Positions 35,528-45,299 of a stretch of 64,000 nucleotides of DNA are shown one piece after another. The notes under the pieces are model-generated. The model was not told where the DNA came from. It did no database searches and was given only the letters and a program-made list of their open reading frames with translations. A program made the translations under genes and the position numbers. How positions within the stretch are numbered: position 1 is the stretch's first letter; each line of letters opens with the position of its first letter. The stretch spans positions 1 to 64,000 of the forward strand of contig JAUOPI010000018.1 in NCBI GenBank assembly GCA_030546905.1, written 5' to 3'. This stretch comes from Granulosicoccaceae sp. 1_MG-2023. GTDB lineage: Bacteria; Pseudomonadota; Gammaproteobacteria; Granulosicoccales; Granulosicoccaceae.

Positions 35528-37432
35528 ATGAAAGAAAGCGCATTACGCTGGACGATTGACGACGCTGCCACGCTTTACAGTCTCTCAGACTGGTCGTCGG
35601 ATTACTTTGATATTTCCCCTGCCGGCGAAGTGGAAGTGGTCGCCCCGGGCTACGAAACACCGGTGCGCATATCCCTGATGGATGTGGTCTCGGGCATGCG
35701 CGAGCGTGGCCTGGATATGCCGGTGATGCTACGCATTACCAATATCCTCGATCATTGCATTTCGCGCCTGAACGAATCCTTTGCCCGCGCCATCGCCGCC
35801 ACCGGCTATCAGAACCATTACCGCGGCGTGTTCCCGATCAAGGTCAATCAGCAATGCCAGGTGGTCGAGGAAATCGCCCACTTCGGCGCCCGCTACCATC
35901 ACGGCCTTGAAGCCGGCTCCAAGGCCGAGCTGCTGGTCGCGCTGGCCAATCTGTCCAGCAACGATGCCTATATCATCTGCAACGGCTACAAGGACGAGGA
36001 GTTTGTCGAGCTCGGTCTGCGCGCGCGGCAAATGGGCATCAAGTGCTTTTTCGTGGTGGAAACCCCGGCCGAGCTGCAGATCATTATCGAACGCAGTCAG
36101 GCGCTGGGCATCGCGCCGCTGATCGGCGTGCGCGCCAAACTGGCTTCGGAAGTGGACGGGCACTGGAGTGAAGACAGCGGCGACCGCAGCCTGTTCGGCC
36201 TCTCCGCCACCCAGCTGATTGACGTGGTCGACCGGCTTAAAGCCGCCGACATGCTCGACAGTCTGCAACTGCTGCATTTTCACCTGGGTTCACAGATCCC
36301 CAATATCCGCAACATCCGCCACGGCGCCGCCGAGGCCATCCGCTATTACGTGGATCTGGCCCGTGAAGGCGCGCCCATGGGCCACCTGGACATAGGCGGC
36401 GGCCTGGCAGTCGATTACGAGGGCGCCCATAACAGCGACGCCCACAGCAAGAACTACAGCCTCGACGAATACTGCGCCGACGTGGTCGAAGCGGTGATGG
36501 AAGCGCTGGACCCGCTGGGCCTGCCGCACCCGGTGATTCTCTCCGAGTCCGGCCGCGCCACCGTGGCCTACGCCTCGATCCTGTTGTTTAATATCCTCGA
36601 CGTGACCGATTTCGAGCCCGGTCCGCTGCCCGATACCTGCCCGGAAGACGCCTCCGAGCAGATTCAGCGGCTGTTCGAAACCAACGCGCAGCTGGGCTAC
36701 GACAACATCCAGCGCAGCTACAACAATGCCTCGCATTACCGCGACGAGATGCGCGAGCTGTTCCGCCGCGGCCAGCTGAATTTGCGTGAACGCGCGCTTG
36801 GCGAGAATATGTACCTCAACATCATGCAGCGCATCACCGCCATGCTGCCGCAGCTGGACCGCGTGCCGCAGGAGCTCGAATCCCTGCACGAAACACTGTC
36901 GGATATCTATTACGGCAACTTCAGCGTGTTCCAATCGCTGCCGGACACCTGGGCAATCGACCAGATTTTTCCGGTATTGCCGATTCACCGCCTGCAGGAA
37001 GAGCCCACGCGGCGGGCGATTATTGCGGATCTGACCTGCGACTGTGACGGCAAGATCGACAACTTCATCGGCGGCGAGAAAACCATCCCGCTGCATGCAC
37101 TGCAAGACGGCGAAGATTATTATCTGGGTGTGTTTCTGGTCGGTGCCTATCAGGAAACCCTCGGCGATCTGCACAACCTGTTCGGCGACACCAATATCGT
37201 CAACATCCGTATCAACAGCGACGGCAGTTTTGACTTTATCCGTGAAATGCACGGCGACAGCATCGCCGATGTGCTGAGCTATGTGGAATACCACCCGGAT
37301 CGTCTGTTCGAACAATTCCGCGACAGCGCCGAACAGGCCGTGCGTCGTGGCGTGATCAGCGCAAGAGACCGCCAGGCAATTATGGATGCCTTTTCCGCCA
37401 GCCTGCGCGGTTATACTTATTACGAAACCTGA
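35528..37432 (+). CDS. speA: Biosynthetic arginine decarboxylase
   Basis: 634 residues, the usual length. The fold-III PLP lysine is in VFPIKVNQQ, and further family marks are LLHFHLGSQIPNIRNIR, MGHLDIGGGLAVDYEG, and SESGRATVAY. It converts arginine to agmatine in the cytoplasm, the entry to polyamines. GGGACGAG precedes the ATG. It is followed after 14 bases by carboxynorspermidine dehydrogenase, so both are probably one transcript. Genes turning agmatine into putrescine are not in the window. Confidence 0.96.
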   Translation: MKESALRWTIDDAATLYSLSDWSSDYFDISPAGEVEVVAPGYETPVRISLMDVVSGMRERGLDMPVMLRITNILDHCISRLNESFARAIAATGYQNHYRGVFPIKVNQQCQVVEEIAHFGARYHHGLEAGSKAELLVALANLSSNDAYIICNGYKDEEFVELGLRARQMGIKCFFVVETPAELQIIIERSQALGIAPLIGVRAKLASEVDGHWSEDSGDRSLFGLSATQLIDVVDRLKAADMLDSLQLLHFHLGSQIPNIRNIRHGAAEAIRYYVDLAREGAPMGHLDIGGGLAVDYEGAHNSDAHSKNYSLDEYCADVVEAVMEALDPLGLPHPVILSESGRATVAYASILLFNILDVTDFEPGPLPDTCPEDASEQIQRLFETNAQLGYDNIQRSYNNASHYRDEMRELFRRGQLNLRERALGENMYLNIMQRITAMLPQLDRVPQELESLHETLSDIYYGNFSVFQSLPDTWAIDQIFPVLPIHRLQEEPTRRAIIADLTCDCDGKIDNFIGGEKTIPLHALQDGEDYYLGVFLVGAYQETLGDLHNLFGDTNIVNIRINSDGSFDFIREMHGDSIADVLSYVEYHPDRLFEQFRDSAEQAVRRGVISARDRQAIMDAFSASLRGYTYYET

Positions 37433-37446
37433 CCCAAGGATACAGC

Positions 37447-38643
37447 ATGTCCAAAGTCCTGATTATCGGTGCCGGCGGCGTCGGCGGCGTTGTTACCCAC
37501 AAATGCGCGCAGGTCGCGGATGTCTTCAGCGAGATCGTGCTGGCCAGCCGTAACGAAGACAAATGCAAAGCCATTGCCGCACAGATCGACCGGCCGATCC
37601 GCACCGCGCAGGTCGATGCCGACAATGTCGCCGAACTGGTGGCACTGCTCGAAAAAGAAAAGCCGTTTATGGTGATCAACGTGGCCCTGCCTTATCAGGA
37701 CCTGACCATCATGGACGCCTGTCTGGAAACCGGCGTGCACTACCTGGACACCGCCAACTATGAGCCGCCCGACACCGCCAAATTCGAGTACAAATGGCAG
37801 TGGGCCTATCAGGACAAATTCAAGCAAGCGGGCCTGATGGCGCTGCTCGGCTCCGGTTTTGATCCGGGCGCCACCAACGTCTTTACCGCCTACACCGCCA
37901 AGCACTACTTCGACGAAATCCATTATCTGGACATCATCGATGTCAACGGCGGCGACCATGGCTACAAGTTCGCCACCAACTTCAACCCGGAAATCAATAT
38001 CCGTGAAGTCTCGGCACCGTGCCGCCACTTTGAGGACGGTCAGTTCGTCACCACCGGGCCGATGTCACTGCAGCAACGCTTTACCTGCCCCGACGGGGTC
38101 GGCAGCTACGACATCTACCGCATGTATCACGAAGAACTGGAAAGCCTGACCAAACACTACCCGACGCTGAAAAAAGCGCAGTTCTGGATGAGTTTTTCCG
38201 AAAACTACCTCAAACATCTGGAAGTACTTGTCAACGTCGGCATGACCGGCATCGAGCCGGTGGAATTTCAGGGCCAGCAGATCGTGCCCATCCAGTTCCT
38301 GAAATCACTGCTGCCTGATCCGGCCAGTCTCGGCCCGCGCACCAAAGGCAAAACCTGTATCGGTACGGTGTTGCGCGGCCTCAAAGACGGTCAGGAAAAG
38401 ACGGTTTACACCTACAATATTTGCGACCACGAAGCCTGCTACGCCGAGGTCAAATCCCAGGCCATTTCCTACACCACCGGTGTACCGGCCATGATCGGCG
38501 CCAAAATGATGATCGAAGGCAAGTGGATGCAAGCGGGCGTCTGGAACATCGAACAACTCGATCCGGACCCCTTTATGGATGACATGAACCGCTACGGCCT
38601 GCCGTGGCATGCCATCGAAAACCCGGGCTTTGATCTGGTCTGA
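37447..38643 (+). CDS. Carboxynorspermidine/carboxyspermidine dehydrogenase (saccharopine dehydrogenase-like)
   Basis: 398 residues. The NADPH fold begins VLIIGAGGVGGVVTHKCAQ; GSGFDPGATNVFTAY and the central domain are those of the LYS1-like carboxynorspermidine synthase. The enzyme condenses aspartate semialdehyde with putrescine or diaminopropane by reductive amination. It stands between speA and, with one gene between, the matching decarboxylase, which together give the SAM-independent spermidine pathway. An inverted repeat (38661-38673 with 38684-38696) follows the stop. Confidence 0.93.
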   Translation: MSKVLIIGAGGVGGVVTHKCAQVADVFSEIVLASRNEDKCKAIAAQIDRPIRTAQVDADNVAELVALLEKEKPFMVINVALPYQDLTIMDACLETGVHYLDTANYEPPDTAKFEYKWQWAYQDKFKQAGLMALLGSGFDPGATNVFTAYTAKHYFDEIHYLDIIDVNGGDHGYKFATNFNPEINIREVSAPCRHFEDGQFVTTGPMSLQQRFTCPDGVGSYDIYRMYHEELESLTKHYPTLKKAQFWMSFSENYLKHLEVLVNVGMTGIEPVEFQGQQIVPIQFLKSLLPDPASLGPRTKGKTCIGTVLRGLKDGQEKTVYTYNICDHEACYAEVKSQAISYTTGVPAMIGAKMMIEGKWMQAGVWNIEQLDPDPFMDDMNRYGLPWHAIENPGFDLV

Positions 38644-38660
38644 CCGGAGCAGATCAAACA

Positions 38661-38696
38661 CCCGGTGCCGGATGAACCACAATATCCGGCACCGGG
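38661..38696 (+). other. Perfect 13-bp hairpin after the dehydrogenase gene
   Basis: CCCGGTGCCGGAT pairs with ATCCGGCACCGGG around a 10-base loop. Without a T-run it is more likely a factor-dependent end or mRNA-stabilising structure than an intrinsic terminator. Confidence 0.55.
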
Positions 38697-38881
38697 CAGG
38701 CTCTGACCGCAGTAACCGGGCACCCCGACGCCGCTTCCGCCGGCATAGAACTATGACGGAAAAGGCGCCCGCCCACACGCTTGCGGCTCATCCACACACG
38801 CTCAACTTCATGAGTCTTTGACCCGAAGCCAGCGCTCCACACCGCTGCGCTTTCATTATTAAAATAGTTGCAGGAACCATT

Positions 38882-40393
38882 ATGTTTTCAGAATCGCGAA
38901 TTCTCTCTCCCGAGTTAAAACAACGCGTTGTTTCCGCAGAAGCCGCCGCCGCACTGATCCCCTCCGGTGCGACCGTCGGCATGAGCGGCTTCACCGGCGC
39001 CGGTTACCCCAAAGCGGTACCGCAAGCGCTGGTCGAGCAAATCAAGCGTAGTCACGAAGCGGGCGAGCGATTCCGGATCAACGTCTGGACCGGCGCCTCT
39101 ACCGCACCGGAACTGGACGGCAAGCTGGCCGAAGTCGACGGCATCAACATGCGTCTGCCGTTCCAGTCCGACCCCACCTGCCGCAAGCAGATCAACGACG
39201 GCTATATGCACTACACCGACATCCACCTGTCGGAAGTCTCGCAATATGCCTGGTCAGGCTTTCTCGGCAAGCTCGACATCGCGGTAATCGAGGTCACAGC
39301 CATTCTGGAAGACGGCCGTCTGGTGCCGTCCTCTTCCGTCGGTAACAACAAAACCTGGATCGAGCAGGCCGACAAGGTCATTCTCGAGGTAAACGACCAG
39401 CAACCGATCGGTCTTTTGGGCATGCACGACATTTACTACGGCACCGCCCTGCCGCCGAACCGCAAACCGATCATGCTGACCCAGCCGGACGACCGTATCG
39501 GTGAAACCACACTGCATTGCCCGCTGGACAAAATCGTCGCCGTCGTGGAGACCTCCGCGCTGGACCGCAACAGTGCCTTCAGCCCGCCGGACGAAGTCTC
39601 AAACTGCATCGCCGGACATATCCTGGAGTTCTTCGAACACGAAATTAAAATGGGCCGTCTGCCGCAGGATTTGCTGCCGATTCAGTCCGGCGTGGGCAAT
39701 ATCGCCAATGCCGTGCTCGAAGGTCTGAACAACAGCGATCACAAAAACCTCACCGCCTTCACTGAGGTCATTCAGGACGGCATGCTGAAAATGCTCAAGT
39801 CCGGCACGCTGCGGGTCGCCTCGGCAACCGCTTTCTCGCTGAGCCCTGACGCTCTGGACGAACTGAAAAACAATCTCGATTTCTATCGCGACAAGATCAT
39901 CCTGCGCCAGCAAGACATCAGTAACCACCCTGAACTGGCCCGGCGCATGGGCCTGATCGCCATGAACGGCATTATCGAGGCGGACATCTACGGCAATATC
40001 AACTCCACCCATATTATGGGCTCACGCATGATGAACGGCATCGGCGGCTCCGGTGACTTTGCCCGCAACGGCTATCTGTCCATCTTCCTGACACCCTCGA
40101 GCGCCAAGGGCGGTGCAATCTCCTCTATCGTGCCCATGGTCTCGCATGTCGACCACACCGAACACGACGTCAAGGTCATCGTCACCGAGCAGGGCCTGGC
40201 CGATCTGCGCGGTCTGTCGCCACGCCAACGCGCATTGGAAATCATCAACAACTGTGCGCACCCGGACTTCAAAGACCGTCTGCTCGATTACTTTGATCGC
40301 GCCTGCGCCAGCGGTCGCGGCATGCAGACACCGCATCTGCTCGACGAAGCCTTGAGCTGGCACCAAAACTACGAAAAAACCGGCCGGATGTAA
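38882..40393 (+). CDS. Acetyl-CoA hydrolase/transferase family CoA-transferase
   Basis: 503 residues. Motifs of the succinyl-CoA:acetate (SCACT/Cat1-like) class include GMSGFTGAGYPKAVP near the N terminus, LSVGN-like SSSVGNNKTW, the segment FTEVIQDGMLKM with the catalytic Glu, and the glycine loop MNGIGGSGDFARNGY. It moves CoA between succinate/acetate or related short acids, in the cytoplasm. It lies between the two carboxynorspermidine genes with its own leader (about 240 bases) and terminator, so it is probably a separate unit placed there by chance or insertion. Confidence 0.88.
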   Translation: MFSESRILSPELKQRVVSAEAAAALIPSGATVGMSGFTGAGYPKAVPQALVEQIKRSHEAGERFRINVWTGASTAPELDGKLAEVDGINMRLPFQSDPTCRKQINDGYMHYTDIHLSEVSQYAWSGFLGKLDIAVIEVTAILEDGRLVPSSSVGNNKTWIEQADKVILEVNDQQPIGLLGMHDIYYGTALPPNRKPIMLTQPDDRIGETTLHCPLDKIVAVVETSALDRNSAFSPPDEVSNCIAGHILEFFEHEIKMGRLPQDLLPIQSGVGNIANAVLEGLNNSDHKNLTAFTEVIQDGMLKMLKSGTLRVASATAFSLSPDALDELKNNLDFYRDKIILRQQDISNHPELARRMGLIAMNGIIEADIYGNINSTHIMGSRMMNGIGGSGDFARNGYLSIFLTPSSAKGGAISSIVPMVSHVDHTEHDVKVIVTEQGLADLRGLSPRQRALEIINNCAHPDFKDRLLDYFDRACASGRGMQTPHLLDEALSWHQNYEKTGRM

Positions 40394-40409
40394 GCCTGCC
40401 GGCACACAC

Positions 40410-40438
40410 GGAACCGGCTCCGGCCGGTTCCTTTTTTT
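40410..40438 (+). terminator. Intrinsic terminator after the CoA-transferase gene
   Basis: GGAACCGG (40410-40417) pairs with CCGGTTCC (40424-40431) and seven T follow. Confidence 0.9.
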
Positions 40439-40467
40439 ACGCCATGCGCTGCCCTGAGGTTTGACTC

Positions 40468-41643
40468 ATGTCTGCAATACAAGCCGAAACCTTTGCCGGA
40501 TTTGACCCAAGCCGGGTCCCCTCGCCCTGCTTTGTTATCGACGAAGTGGCGGTGCGTCAGAATCTGCAGATCCTGAACCGGGTTCAGCAACAAAGCGGCG
40601 CTAAAGTGCTTGCCGCATTAAAGGCTTTTTCCTGTTGGCATCTGGCCCCGCTCTACCGGCAATACCTGTCCGGCACCTGCGCCAGCGGCTACCACGAAGC
40701 ACGTCTTGGCAAAGAAGAATACGGCGGCGAGGTGCACGTCTTTTCTGCCGCATTCAGCGCTGAGGAATTCCGTCGCGTCCTGCCGATCGCCGACCATATT
40801 GTTTTTAACTCCCTGAGCCAATGGGCGCGTTTTAAAGACGAATTCAAGGCCGCGCAGCAACAGCGTCCGCAACTGCAAGCCGGCCTGCGTATCAATCCCG
40901 AACACTCCGAAGGCACGGTAGCAATTTACGACCCCTGCGCACCGGGCTCTCGTCTGGGCATCCCCCGGAGCGCCTTCGGCGACGAGCTGCCTGACGGCAT
41001 CTCCGGCTTGCACTTTCACACCTTGTGCGAACAGGGCTTCGAGCCGCTGGACCGCACATTGACTGCAGTCGAAGAAAAATTCGCGGCGTTTCTGCCGCAA
41101 CTGCGCTGGGTGAATTTCGGCGGCGGACATCACATCACCGCCCCCGGCTATGATGTGGATGCGCTGATTGCGCGTGTCAGGGAGTTCGCCGGCAAATATG
41201 ATGTGCAGGTTTACCTGGAACCGGGCGAGGCCACCGCCATCCGCAGCGGCGTATTGGTCACCGAAGTGCTTGATGTACCGGACAATCCGGTGCCGCAGGC
41301 CATACTCGACACCTCGGCCACCTGCCATATGCCCGACACACTGGAAATGCCTTACCGTCCGTTTGTCTTCGGCAGCGGCGAAGCCGGCGAAAAAGCCCAC
41401 ACCTACCGGCTCGGCGGCATGACCTGTCTGGCCGGCGATGTAATATCAGACTACAGCTTTGACACCCCGTTAAAAGTCGGTGACAGACTTGTATTTGATG
41501 ACATGGCGCACTACACCATGGTCAAAACCACCACCTTCAATGGCATTAACCTGCCGTCGATCGCCATCTGGAACAGCGAAACCGACGCACTGAAGGTGAT
41601 CCGCGAGTTCGGCTACGCGGATTTCCGCAACCGTCTTTCCTGA
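40468..41643 (+). CDS. nspC: Carboxynorspermidine/carboxyspermidine decarboxylase
   Basis: 391 residues, a fold-III PLP decarboxylase. The PLP lysine is in VLAALKAFSCW, and SGLHFHTLCEQ, WVNFGGGHHIT and LEPGEATA carry further cofactor contacts; the final cysteine motif DTSATCHMPDTLEMPYRP is characteristic of NspC. It yields spermidine or norspermidine. It starts 29 bases after a terminator, hence has its own promoter in the small gap or depends on read-through. A hairpin (41650-41670) follows. Confidence 0.94.
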   Translation: MSAIQAETFAGFDPSRVPSPCFVIDEVAVRQNLQILNRVQQQSGAKVLAALKAFSCWHLAPLYRQYLSGTCASGYHEARLGKEEYGGEVHVFSAAFSAEEFRRVLPIADHIVFNSLSQWARFKDEFKAAQQQRPQLQAGLRINPEHSEGTVAIYDPCAPGSRLGIPRSAFGDELPDGISGLHFHTLCEQGFEPLDRTLTAVEEKFAAFLPQLRWVNFGGGHHITAPGYDVDALIARVREFAGKYDVQVYLEPGEATAIRSGVLVTEVLDVPDNPVPQAILDTSATCHMPDTLEMPYRPFVFGSGEAGEKAHTYRLGGMTCLAGDVISDYSFDTPLKVGDRLVFDDMAHYTMVKTTTFNGINLPSIAIWNSETDALKVIREFGYADFRNRLS

Positions 41644-41649
41644 GGTTCA

Positions 41650-41670
41650 CGCCGCTCAAATCAAGCGGCG
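41650..41670. other. Hairpin downstream of nspC
   Basis: CGCCGCT pairs with AGCGGCG around a 7-base loop, with no good T-run. It lies between nspC and the convergent lipoprotein gene. Confidence 0.45.
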
Positions 41671-41693
41671 CGAATTTCCCGGTCCCGGATGTC

Positions 41694-42584
41694 TTAACGC
41701 ATACTCATCGACCACACAGCAAGGGCTGTATCGTCGTCAAGGTAAAAAAGCTCCGCTTTGACGCGCTGGATGTCAAAGCTGTCACTCAGAAACGCCGTGC
41801 CCAGTTCGTTCTGCACATCCTGAGGAAAGCTGAAGCTGCCGTCATCGTCGGTATAGCAGGTCACCGAGCTGTCGCCGCTGCTGGCCACAATCAACACCAC
41901 CGCATCCCCGTCACTACCGGCCTGCCAACTGAAGACCGTATCGTAACGCACCGCCTCACCGGCAGCCGGCGCCGTCACCGACATGGAGTCCACGCCCGCC
42001 ACACTGAGATCATCGACCGCAACAAAATCACCGCCGGGCACATTCAGGGTCAGAGCCGACGGCATCGGCCCGGGAACGATGTCTGAGTTATAGGTAATGA
42101 TGCCGGCAAAACTCAACTTATCCAGAGTCAGGTAGAGCTCACCATCACGCTTAATGGTCAGCGGCTCGCCCGCATCCAGCGAGACCGTATCCTCTTCGTC
42201 ATCGGGGCCTATATCCGGCAAACCGCTGTTATCCGAAGCGCCGTCCTCGACCAAACACTCGCCGATCAGGTCTTCCAGAAAATCGTGGCGCCAAGCAAGC
42301 GGCTCGCTGTAACGCAAAAAAGACGCACTGGCCGAGACCATGCTGGCACCGGATTCATCTTCAAACTCGGTCAGCGACAGATGACCATAGCGCGACGCAC
42401 TCAGGGTTCCGCCGCTGCCGCCGCTATCCCCGTCACCACTTATGCCGCCTGAAGAACCTCCGTCGCCCGCCCCGTCACCACTTATCCCGCCTGAAGAACC
42501 TCCGTCGCCCCCCCCGTCAGAAGAACCACAGGCCACCAGCGCCCCCAGAAATAACGTCATCAGTAAAAACCGAAACTTAAGCAT
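41694..42584 (-). CDS. Hypothetical lipoprotein with Gly/Ser/Asp repeat
   Basis: 296 residues from ATG 42584 (GGGGG ribosome site); a reading from 42734 would run through a terminator. Signal peptide with lipobox L-V-A-C. Mature protein begins with a Gly/Ser/Asp-rich stalk made of two 14-residue repeats (GDGGSSGGISGDG plus one residue) and then a beta-rich domain of about 230 residues with few cysteines. No family recognised. Probably an outer-membrane lipoprotein with the domain held away from the membrane. Confidence 0.6.
   Translation of the reverse strand: MLKFRFLLMTLFLGALVACGSSDGGGDGGSSGGISGDGAGDGGSSGGISGDGDSGGSGGTLSASRYGHLSLTEFEDESGASMVSASASFLRYSEPLAWRHDFLEDLIGECLVEDGASDNSGLPDIGPDDEEDTVSLDAGEPLTIKRDGELYLTLDKLSFAGIITYNSDIVPGPMPSALTLNVPGGDFVAVDDLSVAGVDSMSVTAPAAGEAVRYDTVFSWQAGSDGDAVVLIVASSGDSSVTCYTDDDGSFSFPQDVQNELGTAFLSDSFDIQRVKAELFYLDDDTALAVWSMSMR
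42429..42512 (-). repeat. Two 42-bp tandem repeats and a G-run in the lipoprotein stalk
   Basis: The 42-base unit beginning CCCGTCACCACTTAT (plus strand) is repeated with only a few changes, and an 8-C run lies at the end of the second unit (42507-42514). Copy number and run length could vary by slippage, changing stalk length. Confidence 0.7.
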
Positions 42585-42735
42585 AAATCCCCCTTCCACG
42601 TAGCAATCCCGGAAAGCAGCCACAGCCCATCTGCGGTTCACTTTCCGCGAAATCCAGTCTACGAAAGGCCCGCCGCGTGCCAAAGTAGTCATAGGTACTA
42701 AGCGGATGCCGTGGCGCTGTGAGATAGCGCACAAA

Positions 42736-42766
42736 AAAGCCCCGTCACCGATAGTGACGGGGCTTT
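42736..42766 (-). terminator. Intrinsic terminator after eda
   Basis: AAAGCCCCGTCAC (42736-42748) pairs perfectly with GTGACGGGGCTTT (42754-42766) around a 5-base loop; reading the minus strand, six T follow. Confidence 0.92.
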
Positions 42767-42793
42767 GCTTTTCACCGACCGGGGCGAGGCGAC

Positions 42794-43432
42794 TTACTCG
42801 CCGAGGATTTCTCTGGCCCGGCTTACCGCTTCCTGTGCCAGACGGGTCATATGCGCCCAGTCCTGCTTGTCGAGCAGCTCCTTGGTCACCAACCAGGAAC
42901 CACCGACCGCCTGCACATTGGGAATGCTCAGATAATCGACCATATTCTCCGGCTTCACGCCGCCGGTCGGGCAGAAGCGGATATTGGAAAAAACCGAGGT
43001 AAAGGCCTTGATCGCGGGCGGTCCGCCGGATACCGAGGCCGGAAAAAATTTCAGATCTTCAAAACCGAGCTGCATGGCCAGCAGAATCTCCGACGCGGTT
43101 ACCGTACCGGGCAACCAGGGCAAACCCGAAGCATTGGCGGCGATCGCCAGTGAATCGGTAATCCCGGGGCTGACTGCAAAGCGCCCGCCGGCATCGACCA
43201 CCTGCTGAAACTGCGCAGCATCGGTCACAGTGCCGGCACCGACGATAGCCTCAGGCACGGCCTTGGCAATGCGCTCGATCACCTCCAGACCCACCGGCGT
43301 GCGCAGCGTCACTTCCAGCGCGGTCACACCACCGGCCACCAGCGCTTCGGCCATGGGCACGGCGTGCTCGGGATTTTCCACCACAATCACCGGTATGACC
43401 CGGTTATTGCCGAGATTTTCAAACACTCTCAT
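42794..43432 (-). CDS. eda: 2-dehydro-3-deoxy-phosphogluconate (KDPG) aldolase
   Basis: 212 residues. The Schiff-base lysine is in DLKFFPASVSGG, the acid/base Glu in ALEVTLRT, and phosphate binding in CPTGGVKPEN. It splits KDPG to pyruvate and glyceraldehyde 3-phosphate, the last step of the Entner-Doudoroff route. Its start overlaps the edd stop by one base (TGATG), and a strong terminator lies after it. Confidence 0.96.
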   Translation of the reverse strand: MRVFENLGNNRVIPVIVVENPEHAVPMAEALVAGGVTALEVTLRTPVGLEVIERIAKAVPEAIVGAGTVTDAAQFQQVVDAGGRFAVSPGITDSLAIAANASGLPWLPGTVTASEILLAMQLGFEDLKFFPASVSGGPPAIKAFTSVFSNIRFCPTGGVKPENMVDYLSIPNVQAVGGSWLVTKELLDKQDWAHMTRLAQEAVSRAREILGE

Positions 43433-45279
43433 CAGATAGTTTCCTCATCACATTCACTACGGAATACACAAGCGCCCTCTTCGGCGGCGAGCGCTTTTTC
43501 GCGGAATACAGTAAACAACTCCCGGCCCAGGCCGAACTGCGATTCTGCAACCGTGTCACTGAGTCCGACCTGCCCGCGTGCAGCCCAAACCGCCTCATCG
43601 ACCTCGACATCCAGCACACCCTCACCACAATGCAAGTGCACCACATCGTCGTCACGCAACTTGCCCAGCGGTCCGCCGCCGAGGGTTTCGGGTGACACGT
43701 GCAGCGCGGCCGGCACCTTACCGGAAGCACCGGACAAACGCCCGTCAGTCACCAGTGCCACATGAAAGCCCCGGTCCTGCAGGGACGACAACGGCGGCAG
43801 CAATTTATGCAACTCCGGCATACCGTTGGCTTTAGGGCCCTGAAAACGCACCACCACAACCACATCGCGGTCCAGCTCACCGGCCTTAAAGGCCTGCTGC
43901 ACACCGTCCTGACTGTCGAAAATACGGCAAGGGGCTTTAATCTCCCACTTGTCCTCAGACACCGCCGAGGTTTTCACGATGGCGCGGCCAAGTTTACCTG
44001 AAACCAGACGCAGCCCGCCTTCGGGGCGGAACGGTTTTGCCGCCGGGGCGATAATGTCTTCGGCCACACCCGGCTTGGGTGAATCACGCCAGCTCAGCTC
44101 GCCTTCCTGCAGATACGGCTCCTGCGCGTAAGCGCCAAGCCCCTTACCGGTAATCGTCGGTATATCGTGGTGCACCAGACCGGCGTCGATCAGCTCGGCA
44201 ATAATGCTGCCGACACCGCCGGCGGCGTGGAACTGGTTCACGTCAGCCTGCCCACTGGGATAGATTTTCGCGATCAGCGGAATCACAGCCGAAATATCGT
44301 TGAAATCCGACCAGTCAATGCGGATACCGGCCGCCCGCGCCATGGCCACCAGGTGGATGGTGTGATTGGTCGACCCGCCGGTGGCGCAGAGCGCAATCAT
44401 GGCATTGACGATAGCGCGTTCATCGATCACCTCGTACATCGGCAGATAACTGCCTTTAAGCTGGGTGTTGGCGACTGCCCGGCCGACCGCGTAATCGGTG
44501 AGCCGGTCACGCAAATCCCCGAACGGCGGCACGAAAGCCGCGCCCGGCACATGCAGGCCCATAAACTCCATCATCATCTGATTGCTGTTGGCCGTGCCGT
44601 AAAAAGTACAGGTGCCTTCGCTGTGATAGGCCGCCAGCTCCGAATCCATCAATTCCTCACGACTGGCCTTCCCTTCGGCATAGCGCTGGCGCACCATGGC
44701 TTTTTCGCCGTTACTGATTCCGCTGGCCATGGGCCCGGATGGCACAAACACCCCGGGCAGATAGCCAAAGCGCATGGCGCCGATAAACAGGCCCGGCACG
44801 ATTTTGTCGCAAATGCCCAGATACAGCGCCGCATCCATGGTGTCATGGGAAAGCGCAATGCCGGTACTCATGGCAATGGTATCGCGGCTGAACAGCGACA
44901 TTTCCATACCGGCATAGCCCTGGGTGACGCCGTCACACATGGCCGGAGTACCGCCGGCGACCTGTGCCACTGCACCGTAGCGGCGCGCCGATTGTTTAAT
45001 CAGGTCCGGATAGCGCCCGTAAGGCGAGTGCGCCGAGAGCATGTCATTGTAGGCGGTGACTATACCGAGATTGGGCGCCGGCTCCTGACGCAGGATGATT
45101 TTGTCCTTCTCCGGCGCCGAGGCCAGTCCGTGGGCGAAGTTGGTACACCCCAGCGCGTCGCGCTTGGGCCATTGTCCGGCCGCCTCTTTCATGCGGTTCA
45201 GATAGCGGTCGCGGGTCGGGCGGCTGCGTTCGGCGATACGGTCCGTCACGTCGCGAAGTTGCTGGTGCAGAGCGGTCAT
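43432..45279 (-). CDS. edd: 6-phosphogluconate dehydratase
   Basis: 615 residues, an IlvD/Edd-family dehydratase with an iron-sulfur cluster; Cys residues in GGTPAMCDGVTQG and LGICDKIVPG, plus ATGGSTNHTIHL, are the conserved positions. It makes KDPG from 6-phosphogluconate. A HexR-type palindrome lies 21 bases before the ATG, and the gene diverges from zwf, so the whole path from glucose 6-phosphate to pyruvate is coded by the two units. Confidence 0.96.
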   Translation of the reverse strand: MTALHQQLRDVTDRIAERSRPTRDRYLNRMKEAAGQWPKRDALGCTNFAHGLASAPEKDKIILRQEPAPNLGIVTAYNDMLSAHSPYGRYPDLIKQSARRYGAVAQVAGGTPAMCDGVTQGYAGMEMSLFSRDTIAMSTGIALSHDTMDAALYLGICDKIVPGLFIGAMRFGYLPGVFVPSGPMASGISNGEKAMVRQRYAEGKASREELMDSELAAYHSEGTCTFYGTANSNQMMMEFMGLHVPGAAFVPPFGDLRDRLTDYAVGRAVANTQLKGSYLPMYEVIDERAIVNAMIALCATGGSTNHTIHLVAMARAAGIRIDWSDFNDISAVIPLIAKIYPSGQADVNQFHAAGGVGSIIAELIDAGLVHHDIPTITGKGLGAYAQEPYLQEGELSWRDSPKPGVAEDIIAPAAKPFRPEGGLRLVSGKLGRAIVKTSAVSEDKWEIKAPCRIFDSQDGVQQAFKAGELDRDVVVVVRFQGPKANGMPELHKLLPPLSSLQDRGFHVALVTDGRLSGASGKVPAALHVSPETLGGGPLGKLRDDDVVHLHCGEGVLDVEVDEAVWAARGQVGLSDTVAESQFGLGRELFTVFREKALAAEEGACVFRSECDEETI

Positions 45280-45299
45280 AGCGTTAACCCCGTTTAAAA

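Noticed and set aside
36290-37315. 341-codon minus-strand open frame opposite speA
   Set aside because: Antisense shadow of a well-conserved enzyme.
44167-45297. 376-codon plus-strand open frame opposite edd
   Set aside because: Antisense shadow; no motifs.
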